Assembly: GCA_032718475.1 (NCBI GenBank)
Contig: JAUCBJ010000857.1
Span: 1 to 26,108 of the forward strand
Origin: Nemertoderma westbladi
Lineage: Eukaryota > Xenacoelomorpha > Nemertodermatida > Nemertodermatidae
Direction of reading: 5' to 3'
DNA length: 26,108 bases
A model generated the notes under the pieces. The model was not told the origin of the DNA and searched no databases. It worked only from the letters and a program-made list of their open reading frames with translations. The position numbers were made by a program, and so were the translations under genes. Position 1 is the first letter of the stretch. Every line of letters begins with the position of its first letter. Shown here piece by piece: positions 1-9,537 of the stretch.

Positions 1-231
1 TGTTTAGTTCACAAGGGGAGTCCCCAGCGTTTAACTCATAAAATCATAGAAAAATAAGAGTAGCAAAGTATTTTCCTCGGCTAGTTCATACTGTACTCCT
101 CTGGTATCTAATGGGTCATCCTAGAAAAATTTATATTTACGATTAAGAAAATGGGTACAGTCTGCATCTATATATATCTCTACATATATTATTTAAGCGG
201 ATGAGAGAACGATTGTTTGAGCGGAACCCAC
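1..231 (-). other. Start of arylsulfatase intron 1
   Basis: This stretch lies downstream (minus strand) of the splice donor AG|GTGGGT at 232/231. I read it as the 5' part of the first intron of the arylsulfatase-like gene. It is AT-rich and shows no coding signal. The next exon must lie outside the window to the left. Confidence 0.55.
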
Positions 232-452
232 CTGGTTGGTGTGCACAGCGGTTGCACGTAGTAATTGTTCAATATGACACCCTCGTATGCAAGTCGGTCC
301 AGATTGGGGGTTGAAATCTGTCCGCTACCATGGAAACCAACATCGTTCCACCCCAAATCGTCAGCCAATATAAATATAATATGCGGATGCTTAGCAACGC
401 AAATCCGCGTTAGTAACAGGATATAAAGGAGTTTGTTCATATTATATGGCAA
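232..452 (-). CDS. Arylsulfatase B-like, first coding exon (partial)
   Basis: This is the N-terminal exon of a type I sulfatase of the arylsulfatase B/I/J group, enzymes that hydrolyse sulfate esters of glycosaminoglycans or related substrates in lysosomes or outside the cell. After a short leader (M at 450-452 or the more likely M at 438-440, then a hydrophobic LLYILLL stretch fitting a signal peptide) comes the family core [20 protein letters not shown], with the DD metal-binding pair. The conserved TPNLDRLA and [10 protein letters not shown] follow. The Cys of C-T-P-T-R is the residue that the family converts to formylglycine. The Arg codon is split by the intron: AG at the exon end, then GTGGGT. 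All of this is visible in the sequence. The exact paralogue and substrate cannot be told from one exon. The exon looks intact, so the gene is probably functional and continues off the left edge. Confidence 0.88.
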
Positions 453-914
453 TAAGCACTATAATTTTCATAAAAATTGCGGGAGATGCGTATTACTAAA
501 ATACATATAGTGTATTTGTATTACAATTATTACTAAATAGTCGAGTAGACGCTTGGTACATTTTACTGACGAACCGTTCTCCAGCGTATGACTGCAATTT
601 TATTTGCTCATGATGTTGTTCCACATTATAACAATACATTTTCGCTATAAAGACTTTGGGAAAGGTTGAGCAATTTTTTTTTTTTGCCGTTTGTTTGGAG
701 GGTAAAATCATAACAAAATTACCAAAAAAATGTTAATCTATGTAGAGAATGTGTTAGCAACAACATTAAACATTCTAGAATATTATGTTTATGTAGTAAA
801 TTATGCAAACAAAGCAGTAGGTAATGTAATAGGTTACGTTAGGCAATGAAAAGGGTCCTAAAGAGGGGTGGCGGCGGGGATTGCTTACCAGCTTCGACTA
901 ACACAATTAAAATA
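453..914. other. AT-rich 5' flank of the arylsulfatase exon
   Basis: No gene is visible. This is the upstream side of the minus-strand arylsulfatase, so its promoter may lie here, but I cannot identify a convincing core promoter. The palindrome TTCTAGAA at 773-780 is followed by ATATT and fits an nTTCnnGAAn heat-shock-element core. The same octamer recurs in dispersed repeats elsewhere in the window, so it is weak evidence for regulation. A short GC-rich patch (GGGGTGGCGGCGGGG) lies near 866-880. Confidence 0.35.
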
Positions 915-977
915 TTGCGATCTATAGTGCCATTTAATTTTGTAAAAAATTGCGATCTATAGTGCCATTTAATTTTG
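915..977. repeat. 35-bp tandem duplication spanning a candidate splice acceptor
   Basis: The segment starting TTGCGATCTATAGTGCCATT is present at 915-942 and again at 950-977, a 35-bp period with 28 bp identical. Each copy contains ATCTATAG, which could serve as a 3' splice site for the cysteine-rich exon that follows. Only the second copy opens into the long reading frame, because the first runs into a TAA. Confidence 0.85.
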
Positions 978-1231
978 AGAGAGATTGCCTTATCTGCGGA
1001 GAGGAATGTAAGGCGATAGATCCCAAAAATCCTAAACGTTGGAAACGTGTGATAAAATGCAGCGATGGCAACCTTAGAAAGGAATTGCTTGCTATTTGCG
1101 AAACCAGATTGCTGCGATACGCGAATTGGCTGCGAAAGTGAGGATTCGTTTGGATTTAGGAGATGGTGAGCTTGGTGACTTAAGTATTTTGAGAGCCCGA
1201 TACCATCGAAGTTGTTACGTCACTTTTACAG
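963..1231 (+). pseudogene. Cys-rich exon, N-terminal part of decayed CXC-domain gene
   Basis: The exon reads FNFERDCLICGEECKAIDPK, then a basic W-K-R stretch, ICETR, and after a one-base frame change (about 1110-1135) KVRIRLDLGDGELGDL and ARYHRSCYVTFT. The spaced C-x2-C, ICETR and YH-x2-C motifs resemble a family of long, poorly characterised metazoan proteins that have an N-terminal zinc-binding region and a C-terminal CXC domain. That family assignment is from memory and is tentative. A donor ACAG|GTATTG ends the exon at 1231, and phase 1 joins it in frame to the exon starting at 2126. There is no ATG, so at least one upstream exon is missing. The frameshift suggests a pseudogene or a fossil copy of a repeated family. 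Confidence 0.5.
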
Positions 1232-2125
1232 GTATTGTATTTTACTTATTTTATGCCACCATTTAATATGACGTGAGTGTTTAAAAAGTGGGTACTACTT
1301 CGCCCTGTACTAATTTGCGCTAATAATATTATTTCTTGTGAAAAGATACCGGTACCCCTCTGGGACTTCCATTACTTGGTATTGAAGAATGTTCTCGAAC
1401 ATTATGTTTTTTATGGTAGCTAGTATTTTTTTACTAATTAGCGTTTTTAAATTTTAAAAATAATTTTTTTTGATTTTTGTGTTGTTTAGTGTTCTAGAAC
1501 ATTAGTAGATATTATGTATTAAGGTAGCTAGTGTTCTATTTTTAGTTTAGCTACTATATTTTGAAATTATACAAAAATGTGATAACATTGATATTTCAGG
1601 TTTTAATTGTTTCAGAATATATTCATGACCTTATTGATGATATTATAGTATAACAGTTTAGGCCTACAGAATATTAATTTTTTAACATTGCTTGGTAGGC
1701 CTACAGTAGTAGGCCTAGTAACAAAGTAGTACCGTACCGAAGTAGTGATAGTAGTATCGAAGTAGCACTAAAAATTGATTTCAGAGTAATTGAAATCGTA
1801 CTGAGTAATTTCTGGTAGCTAATGTATTTTGCTAGCTACTGTAGTAGATTTAATTAGCTAGTGAAACAAAACTAGTAAAACTACCGTATATTAATATTAA
1901 ATATAAGAACAACATGGTATAGCTGCATAGCCTACCGACTTGAAAATTTACTTGGATTAGACACAAACTTTGGTGATTATTTATAGAAATTGATGTAGCT
2001 GGTGTTTTTTATGGTAGCCACCGGCACTGTGTATTCCTAAAATATAAAATAATGTCTGGTTTATATGATACATGAGCTAAGTATTATGATATAATATAAA
2101 TATATTTTTATGTTTTTATTACCAG
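1232..2125 (+). other. Intron of the CXC gene, made of AT-rich dispersed repeat
   Basis: This interval lies between donor ACAG|GTATTG and acceptor TTTTTATTACCAG|CGG, which has a good pyrimidine tract. It contains repeated GGTAGCTAGTGTT-like modules, three TAGGCCTA palindromes (1659, 1696, 1710) and the inverted motif AATGTTCTCGAACATT. The same vocabulary recurs in inverted orientation at 23160-23370 and 24280-24960, so much of the intron is probably dispersed repeat. No other gene is visible. Confidence 0.45.
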
Positions 2126-2660
2126 CGGAGAGGAATATCTTAACGGCCCTTCGTAAAGAACATGTGCTACCTAATAGTAATGATAATGTTGTTGAGGACA
2201 GAGAGCATGTTGCTAGTGAAAATGAAAATGGATGCATGCGCGCAGTGGCCAAAATTCGGCTTTATTTTGCATTGCACATTATTGTGATACTCTTGAACCT
2301 AGACTTGGAACTGGTGGATGGGAATGCCTCATTATACCATATACACTGGCCAAGTAGGTCAGCATATAAGAAGAACGAGATTGCAGTTATAATTGTTATG
2401 GAAAGCTGCTGGGGACATTATTCAGCCACCACTAGAACCAACAAACTTTGGTTGGATGTTGTCGGCCGATAACAAACTTAAACCAAATCCAGGTGCACCA
2501 GGAAACGCTCCAGAGACTATATTAAAAATAGCATCCTGTAGATGCAATTCCCAAAGACCTTGTTCTACTGCAAGATGTAGTTGCCAGGCTCTAAAGGTTC
2601 CTTGTAATTTGTATTGCAAGTGTGCGAATGTTGCAAGTTGCAAAGTGCGAATGAATGCAA
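2126..2660 (+). pseudogene. CXC (tesmin/TSO1-like) domain exon of decayed gene
   Basis: The exon joins in phase 1 after acceptor TTACCAG and reads AERNILTALRKEHVLP with an acidic, Asn-rich stretch. It then degenerates. A frame change near 2385-2393 restores LWKAAGDIIQPPLEPTNFGW. This is followed by a Cys-rich end with spacing C-x-C-x5-C-x4-C-x-C-x6-C-x3-C-x-C-x5-C (about 2539-2643). That spacing closely follows the CXC zinc-binding domain of tesmin/TSO1/LIN-54 proteins, which bind DNA. In large repeated metazoan families a similar module sits at the C-terminus after a W-rich segment, as here. Frame breaks indicate loss of function. No transposase core is visible, so the link to a mobile element is only a guess. 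Confidence 0.5.
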
Positions 2661-2689
2661 GTGTTATTTTTTGTAAATTAATAATTATA

Positions 2690-2890
2690 TTATCAAAATT
2701 AAATAATCTAAATAATAATAAATATATACTAATAATAATACTAATACTAATAATATATTAATAATAATATATTATTAATAATAATAATAATACTAATGCT
2801 AATAATATATTAATAATAATAATAATATAAATATTAATACTAATAATACTAATAATACTAATATATGTACTAATAAATATACTAATTACT
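2690..2890. repeat. AT-only simple repeat (TAA/TAATAC)n
   Basis: This stretch is almost pure A/T, made of TAATAATAC and TAATAATA variants, with an ATATTATTAATA palindrome near its middle. It is a degenerate microsatellite and is non-coding. Confidence 0.9.
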
Positions 2891-3670
2891 TACTGTAAAT
2901 GCCATTATGTCACCGAATTCAGGAAACATGCATAAACGGACCAGTTATTAAACCTAACATCACCCTACATAAACATCAAAAATCCGTTTCGGTGAACACT
3001 GCTACATCAGGAAATAAATCAGTGCAGAAACTCATCATGCAGCGCCATAATGTTCGACGCTCGACTTAAAAAGTTGTAATAGTAGTAGCAACGCCATTAC
3101 ATCCATATGTTGGCTACGAATTTACATTCAAACTCATACGTCCGCCGCTTATTGAGGATACATATCTAGAGTGTATTAGCGAGCTGATATGGCATCAGGT
3201 ATTACTGAGGACAGGGAGGTACGTCGTTGCATTAATTAGCCTCTATGATGTGCTCAAAAATGTGCACTCCGCGCTATGTATGTATTATTTACAAAATTTG
3301 TAACCCATTATTGGAAATATATTGCTTATTCCTTATATTTCTATATTTTCAAGCTTAGTTTTTCGTTATTTATATTGCACAGTGTCTCCATAGGTCAATT
3401 AAATACCTCTTCGTGTTAATTTAACCTTGTTGCTATGCAAAACATCTGTCGTTAAGTTAAATATTGCTAAATTAAAAATGCTCAATGCTGACTATGTTAA
3501 ATATGACATAATTTCAAATGTCTTATATAAGTGAACACTTTCAGGAAAAAAAATTGCAGTCATACCCAATTTGAACGGTTGTCACCACTGTCTACTTGAC
3601 TAAAATATTATTATTATTATTTAGTAAAGTAAAATTTATCAGAAAATTACAAACTTATCAGAAAATTAAC
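2891..3670. other. Unassigned non-coding stretch
   Basis: No open frame, splice-bounded exon or RNA gene is evident on either strand. The composition is AT-rich with scattered CG. A CTCTATGATGTGCT word at about 3240-3253 recurs at 15240-15253 just upstream of a LINE, which hints that part of this is old repeat. Confidence 0.4.
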
Positions 3671-3712
3671 GTGGGACCATGGAGCCCATTTTGGTACTTA
3701 AGAAGGATAATT
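3671..3712 (+). mobile_element. 42-bp internal fragment of LINE ORF2
   Basis: This stretch matches the LINE reverse transcriptase region at 16470-16510 (GTGGGACCATGGAGCCCATT, then TTGG and CACTTAGAAGGATAATT) almost base for base, with one substitution and one inserted base. It ends exactly where the foldback minisatellite begins at 3713. It is truncated at both ends and is far too short to encode anything. Confidence 0.8.
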
Positions 3713-4071
3713 CCTCATGTACACATACACTGATTCAAACTATAGTACAGTTCTTCCTCAGGTACATATACACTGACTCAAACTGTAGTACAGTTCTTCC
3801 TCAGGTACATATTCACTGACTCAAACTGAAGTTCAGTTCTTCCTCATGTATATATACACTGACTCAAACTGTACTAGGCCTACAGTTTGTTGTTCTTCCT
3901 CGGGTATAATGAATGTTGATATAAGTTTCAAATTTACCGCCAAAAAAAGTTTACCAATATGAGAAGAAATGAAAGAACAAAAAATACTGTAGAAACCCCA
4001 AACTGCAAGTAACCATAGTAACCAGCAGAGAAATACAAAAGATACAGAAAAATAAAGGAAATATTAATATA
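3713..4071. repeat. Left arm of foldback: 4.5 inverted 43-bp units plus inner block
   Basis: Units start with CCTCATG or CCTCAGG at 3713, 3756, 3799 and 3842, then a partial unit near 3899, all in reverse orientation to the right-hand array. The fourth unit has the extra bases CTAGGCC inserted at the centre of its palindrome. The inner block (about 3905-4071) pairs with 4371-4525. Confidence 0.88.
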
Positions 4072-4370
4072 AACAGCACAGCAGCAGAACTAACATACGC
4101 AAATAACTGTAGCAAGTACACAAAGTACAGTAGATATAATGTAATTAATACAGTATAAAACAAAAATGACACACAAATAACCATTAAAGAAGAACAAAAT
4201 ACACAAATAACAACATACTGTATGAAGCATAAGATAGGTAGATAAGATAAGGATAGATGTTCAGTATAATCAATCAAGTAACAATAAACAAGTACATAAA
4301 GTGGAGTTAATATAATACAAAGTTGACACAAACACTCGAAAACAAATAACCACGCAGGCCTACTGTATGT
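4072..4370. other. Spacer (loop) of the foldback element
   Basis: This is 299 bp of A-rich unique sequence between the two inverted arms. On the minus strand it falls in a long open frame (3951-4331), but the translation is a run of Leu, Phe, Tyr, Ile and Val caused by purine-poor composition. It has no domain and crosses into the arm, so I do not call a gene. Confidence 0.6.
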
Positions 4371-7300
4371 TATATTAATTTCCCTTTATTTCCTGTATCT
4401 TTTGTATTTCTCTGTTGGTTACTTGCAGTTTGGGGTTTCTACTTTTGTTCTTTCATTTTCTTCTCATATTGGTAAACTTTTTTTGAAGGTAAATTTGAAA
4501 CTTATATCAACATTCATTATACCTGAGGAAGAACAACAACTGTACCACAGTTTGACTCAATGTATATGTACATGAGGAAGAACTGTACTACAGTTTGAGT
4601 CAGTGAATATGTACATGAGGAAGAACTGTACTACAGTTTGAATCAGTGTATATGTACCTGAGGAAGAACTGTACTACAGTTTGAGTCAGTGAATATGTAC
4701 ATGAGGAAGAACTGTACTACAGTTTGAATCAGTGTATATGTAGCTGAGGAAGAACTGTACTACAGTTTGAATCAGTGTATATGTACCTGAGGAAGAACTG
4801 TACTACAGTTTGAGTCAATGTATATGTACATGAGGAAGAACTGTACTACAGTTTGAGTCAGTGTATATGTACATGAGGAAGAACTGTACTACAGTTTGAG
4901 TCAGTGTATATGTACATGAGGAAGAACTGTACTACAGTTTGAGTCAGTGTATATGTACATGAGGAAGAACTGTACTACAGTTTGAGTCAATGTATATGTA
5001 CATGAGGAAGAACTGTACTACAGTTTGAGTCAGTGTATATGTACATGAGGAAGAACTGTACTACAGTTTGAGTCAGTGTATATGTACATGAGGAAGAACT
5101 GTACTACAGTTTGAGTCAGTGTATATGTACATGAGGAAGAACTGTACTACAGTTTGAGTCAATGTATATGTACATGAGGAAGAACTGTACTACAGTTTGA
5201 ATCAGTGTATATGTACATGAGGAAGAACTGAACTTCAGTTTGAGTCAGTGAATATGTACCTGAGGAAGAACTGAACTTCAGTTTGAGTCAGTGAATATGT
5301 ACCTGAGGAAGAACTGTACTATAGTTTGAATCAGTGTATATGTACATGAGGAAGAACTGTACTACAGTTTGAATCAGTGTATATGTACCTGAGGAAGAAC
5401 TGTACTACAGTTTGAATCAGTGTATATGTACCTGAGGAAGAACTGTACTACAGTTTGAGTCAGTGTATATGTACATGAGGAAGAACTGAACTTCAGTTTG
5501 AGTCAGTGAATATGTACCTGAGGAAGAACTGTACTATAGTTTGAATCAGTGTATATGTACATGAGGAAGAACTGTACTACAGTTTGAATCAGTGTATATG
5601 TAGCTGAGGAAGAACTGTACTACAGTTTGAATCAGTGTATATGTACCTGAGGAAGAACTGTACTACAGTTTGAGTCAGTGTATATGTACATGAGGAAGAA
5701 CTGTACTACAGTTTGAGTCAGTGTATATGTACATGAGGAAGAACTGTACTACAGTTTGAGTCAATGTATATGTACATGAGGAAGAACTGTACTACAGTTT
5801 GAGTCAGTGTATATGTACATGAGGAAGAACTGTACTACAGTTTGAGTCAGTGTATATGTACGTGAGGAAGAACTGTACTACAGTTTGAGTCAATGTATAT
5901 GTACATGAGGAAGAACTGTACTACAGTTTGAGTCAGTGTATATGTACATGAGGAAGAACTGTACTACAGTTTGAGTCAATGTATATGTACATGAGGAAGA
6001 ACTGTACTACAGTTTGAGTCAGTGTATATGTACATGAGGAAGAACTGTACTACAGTTTGAGTCAGTGTATATGTACGTGAGGAAGAACTGTACTACAGTT
6101 TGAGTCAATGTATATGTACATGAGGAAGAACTGTACTACAGTTTGAGTCAATGTATATGTACATGAGGAAGAACTGTACTACAGTTTGAGTCAATGTATA
6201 TGTACATGAGGAAGAACTGTACTACAGTTTGAATCAGTGTATATGTACCTGAGGAAGAACTGTACCACAGTTTGAGTCAGTGTATATGTACGTGAGGAAG
6301 AACTGTACTACAGTTTGAGTCAATGTATATGTACATGAGGAAGAACTGTACTACAGTTTGAGTCAATGTATATGTACATGAGGAAGAACTGTACTACAGT
6401 TTGAGTCAATGTATATGTACATGAGGAAGAACTGTACTACAGTTTGAATCAGTGAATATGTACATGAGGAAGAACTGAACTTCAGTTTGAGTCAGTGAAT
6501 ATGTACCTGAGGAAGAACTGTACTATAGTTTGAATCAGTGTATATGTACATGAGGAAGAACTGTACTACAGTTTGAATCAGTGTATATGTAGCTGAGGAA
6601 GAACTGTACTACAGTTTGAATCAGTGTATATGTACCTGAGGAAGAACTGTACTACAGTTTGAATCAGTGTATATGTACCTGAGGAAGAACTGTACTACAG
6701 TTTGAGTCAGTGTATATGTACATGAGGAAGAACTGAACTTCAGTTTGAGTCAGTGAATATGTACCTGAGGAAGAACTGTACTATAGTTTGAATCAGTGTA
6801 TATGTACATGAGGAAGAACTGTACTACAGTTTGAATCAGTGTATATGTAGCTGAGGAAGAACTGTACTACAGTTTGAATCAGTGTATATGTACCTGAGGA
6901 AGAACTGTACTACAGTTTGAGTCAGTGTATATGTACATGAGGAAGAACTGTACTACAGTTTGAGTCAGTGTATATGTACATGAGGAAGAACTGTACTACA
7001 GTTTGAGTCAATGTATATGTACATGAGGAAGAACTGTACTACAGTTTGAGTCAGTGTATATGTACATGAGGAAGAACTGTACTACAGTTTGAGTCAGTGT
7101 ATATGTACGTGAGGAAGAACTGTACTACAGTTTGAGTCAATGTATATGTACATGAGGAAGAACTGTACTACAGTTTGAGTCAGTGTATATGTACATGAGG
7201 AAGAACTGTACTACAGTTTGAGTCAATGTATATGTACATGAGGAAGAACTGTACTACAGTTTGAGTCAGTGTATATGTACATGAGGAAGAACTGTACTAC

Positions 7301-7612
7301 AGTTTGAGTCAGTGTATATGTACGTGAGGAAGAACTGTACTACAGTTTGAGTCAATGTATATGTACATGAGGAAGAACTGTACTACAGTTTGAGTCAATG
7401 TATATGTACATGAGGAAGAACTGTACTACAGTTTGAGTCAATGTATATGTACATGAGGAAGAACTGTACTACAGTTTGAATCAGTGTATATGTACCTGAG
7501 GAAGAACTGTACCACAGTTTGAGTCAGTGTATATGTACCTGAGGAAGAACTGTACTACAGTTTGAGTCAGTGTATACTGTATATACATGAGGAAGAACTG
7601 CACTACAGTTTG
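4371..7612. repeat. Right arm of foldback with about 72 copies of a 43-bp minisatellite
   Basis: After the inner block (4371-4525), 43-bp units GAGGAAGAACTGTACTACAG + TTTGAGTCAGTGTATATGTA + CAT run head to tail to 7612. Variants include GAATCAGTG, GTAGCTGAGG, GTACGTGAGG and CTATAG. Every unit centres on a 15-bp palindrome, usually AACTGTACTACAGTT. Spacing between units is constant at 43 bp; the last unit has a few added bases (TATACTGTATATACATG) before the array stops. There is no open frame across it. Confidence 0.95.
5226..7532. repeat. Higher-order duplication inside the minisatellite (29 units, about 1247 bp)
   Basis: Marker variants recur at a fixed distance. The AACTTCAG units at 5226 and 5484 match 6473 and 6731. 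The GTAGCTGAGG unit near 5601 matches 6849. GTACGTGAGG units near 5860 and 6076 match 7107 and 7322, and the GTACCACAG unit near 6263 matches 7510. The distance is 1247 bp, or 29 x 43. Inside the block one unit has been gained or lost. This shows a single large tandem duplication of about 24-29 units after the variants arose. Confidence 0.8.
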
Positions 7613-8637
7613 ACACCAAACGTAACATATATAATTTCACTAACCTGCGTAAACAACTGCACATTTACTTAAATAATAAAAAAATGGGATAAATTATTAA
7701 ATAATGTCAAGGATTGCGTAACAAAAGAGTCTTATCTGTTGTTTGATTGAGGATGTATATTAAACAACGCACTCACAGATTACAGAACCTTTGTATTGCA
7801 GTTATTTGTTATTACTGATATTTCATAATGAATTGTTGGATTCTATTAGCTACGGTATATATCATCCGATTCGATAAATAGAATGATTATACTGTAAGAT
7901 ATGATTTTTTGCCAATAGAGAAACCTTGACAGACTTGACAAGCCTAACAGAACAAGTTTTGTGGACTTTCTTAACTAGAAGAACCACTAGAAAACTTTGA
8001 AACACAGACCTAATTCTCTACATCACCTTCCTCGAAAACTACTGTATAACGAACGGGTGGTGAAATTATTCTCATTCGGAACTTCGATCCAATACGATAC
8101 ACCCAGGTCCAAACCCACCATCAGATGAATCAATATCAAGCAACTCAGCTACGTCAATTAATATGTTAATCCATAACTTACGAGTCTAATTAATTTGACA
8201 ATTACTAAAAAATGTCGATAAATATAAGAGTTGGTACTCTAGTTGTTAATTGATTGACAGTTGGTTGCTACTTGGTAGAATCAAGAGATTGATTGAGTGA
8301 CAACATGTTAATTGTTGTGCCGCTTAATTAAAGTCAATCCAGCAAGATACTCAACCAGAAGGAAAGGCACTTGGAACAATAACAGCATGTTTCACTCATA
8401 TAATCAATAATAATAATGTAGCCATGGATTGAATAACTAACTATTGTATTTATGTTATATATAAGCAAAGAATGCAGAACTTATGATAAATAAATCTATC
8501 GATTCCAGTGAACTTCATAACCAACCATTTAACCACTGTAAAAAGTTATTCTAACCTATAAATAGAAACAATTACTTTAAATATTTTATTATTGCTTATA
8601 CAAGTGTCTTCTTTTTCTAACTATTTTTCCGCTTGAA
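7613..8637. other. Non-coding, AT-rich; possible SINE remnant
   Basis: No gene is visible. On the minus strand, about 8160-8065 contains TAGCTGAGTTGCTTGA, like a Pol III A box. About 60 bp downstream comes GGATCGAAGTTCC, like a B box. The GTATTGGRTCGAAGKTCCGA core recurs at about 23595-23625. A tRNA-derived SINE remnant is possible, but it does not fold into an obvious tRNA and I give it low weight. Confidence 0.35.
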
Positions 8638-9043
8638 CTACTACTACTATGATCGGCATGCTGCATTGCAGCTGCATTATATATATTTTACATATATATT
8701 AATAATGCTGTGCCGGCTTGTCGACAAAATTGCACCGCCACAACTCCCTATCACCCATGACATTTGCTAGATCATCCGCATCTTTAAGGCCAGTGTCCTT
8801 TAAGATGCGTCTCAAGAAAGTCATGGGCTGTCCACCATGCTTGTTCACTCCATGAGGCCGCCAATGCACAAGATTATGCACTGGCTGGTCCTCACGGCGA
8901 AAGCAGAGGCGGCTTTGTTCTAGTGTCAAGCTTGGGGGAACCAAGGAGACATCTCCAATGTTATATAGGTAGTGTCTGGTTGGAGATGTGTGCATTGTAC
9001 TTGACACAGTGAACACGGCGTAGCATTCTTGTGAATGTGCCAT
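8638..9043 (-). mobile_element. LINE 3' end, 5'-truncated copy A
   Basis: Read on the minus strand, this is the C-terminus of the LINE ORF2 seen in full at 16816-17966. It includes TLYNIGDVSLVPPSLTLEQ, REDQPVHNLVHW, PHGVNKHGGQPMTFLRRI, DADDLANVMGDRELW and VDKPAQHY with a stop at 8699-8701. It then runs through the short 3' UTR (CAGCTGCAATGCAGCATGCC) to the trinucleotide tail (TAG)n at 8638. A 15-bp deletion removes the RFAGHCF core, and similarity stops at about 9043, so the copy is 5'-truncated and inactive. Only a weak 5-bp candidate target duplication (TTGAA) is visible. Confidence 0.88.
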
Positions 9044-9325
9044 TTGAAGACTTATAGGGTTGTTTGTATTGTTAGCACCATATTTTAGATGTTTGCACTC
9101 AAATATTACTAACGAACCTGCTTTTATCCAGATATACATGGTTGTTGATATGGATACCAAAGCAAAGTCCATGTGGGTGCATTTTTCGGACTCTGATTGG
9201 TTAAAACCTTTGCATATATACGGCAAGTTTACAGCTGAATAAACTGTTAACACAGAATCTGATATCTGAAGTATGTTCACACAGCACCCTCTCGCGGTCT
9301 CGGTGTCTGCCGAAAGAATTATCGC
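9044..9325. other. Non-coding flank
   Basis: No exon is recognised. Open frames on both strands across this interval translate to sequence without recognisable domains, and the longer minus-strand one is an extension of the LINE tail into flanking DNA. Confidence 0.4.
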
Positions 9326-9380
9326 TGTAATCGCTGTATATCGCTGTATAGCGCTGTATATCGCTGTATAGCGCTGTCGC
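9326..9380. repeat. Short tandem repeat of a 10-bp unit (ATCGCTGTAT)n
   Basis: TCGCTGTATA alternates with GCGCTGTATA about six times, giving a 20-bp dimer period. It is a short minisatellite with no coding role. Confidence 0.85.
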
Positions 9381-9537
9381 AATGTGTAGCGATACTGCGA
9401 TTGATGTACATTCCACGTGTTGAGGTTGAGAGTTTGTTGTTTACTTTGTGTTTAATTACAGCTTAATTAATTTGGTGCAGGATCCAACACTATAAATATA
9501 AGAGATAAGCCAAAGCCCTTCTTCCTCCCCAAGTAGC

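Larger units (their letters stand above)
3713..7612. mobile_element. Asymmetric foldback element with minisatellite arms
   Basis: A left arm (3713-4071) and the start of the right arm (from 4371) are reverse complements. Both contain, from the outside in, 43-bp subrepeats, then a non-repeated inner block of about 170 bp (GTATAATGAATGTTGATATA... on the left, its complement ...CATTCATTATAC on the right). A 299-bp spacer separates them. The left arm has about 4.5 subrepeats and the right about 72. Long inverted arms built of tandem subrepeats are the hallmark of foldback elements, such as Drosophila FB and sea urchin TU. The spacer encodes no transposase. I could not identify a target-site duplication at 3712/7613. 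Assignment as a foldback element is inference from architecture. Confidence 0.72.

Noticed and set aside
3951-4331. 126-codon minus-strand open frame rich in Leu, Phe, Tyr and Val, like a multi-pass membrane protein
   Set aside because: The hydrophobicity follows from purine-poor composition on that strand. It crosses the border between the foldback spacer and its arm and has no start context or domain.
4527-7612. CRISPR-like array
   Set aside because: Units are directly adjacent with no variable spacers, and the setting is a eukaryotic foldback arm.
8060-8165. tRNA gene on the minus strand
   Set aside because: A- and B-box-like words are present, but I could not form the acceptor, D, anticodon and T stems together. 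At best it is a SINE remnant.
8699-9382. 227-codon minus-strand frame as one gene
   Set aside because: Its C-terminal part is LINE ORF2. The N-terminal part is flanking DNA and a 10-bp tandem repeat that happen to stay open.
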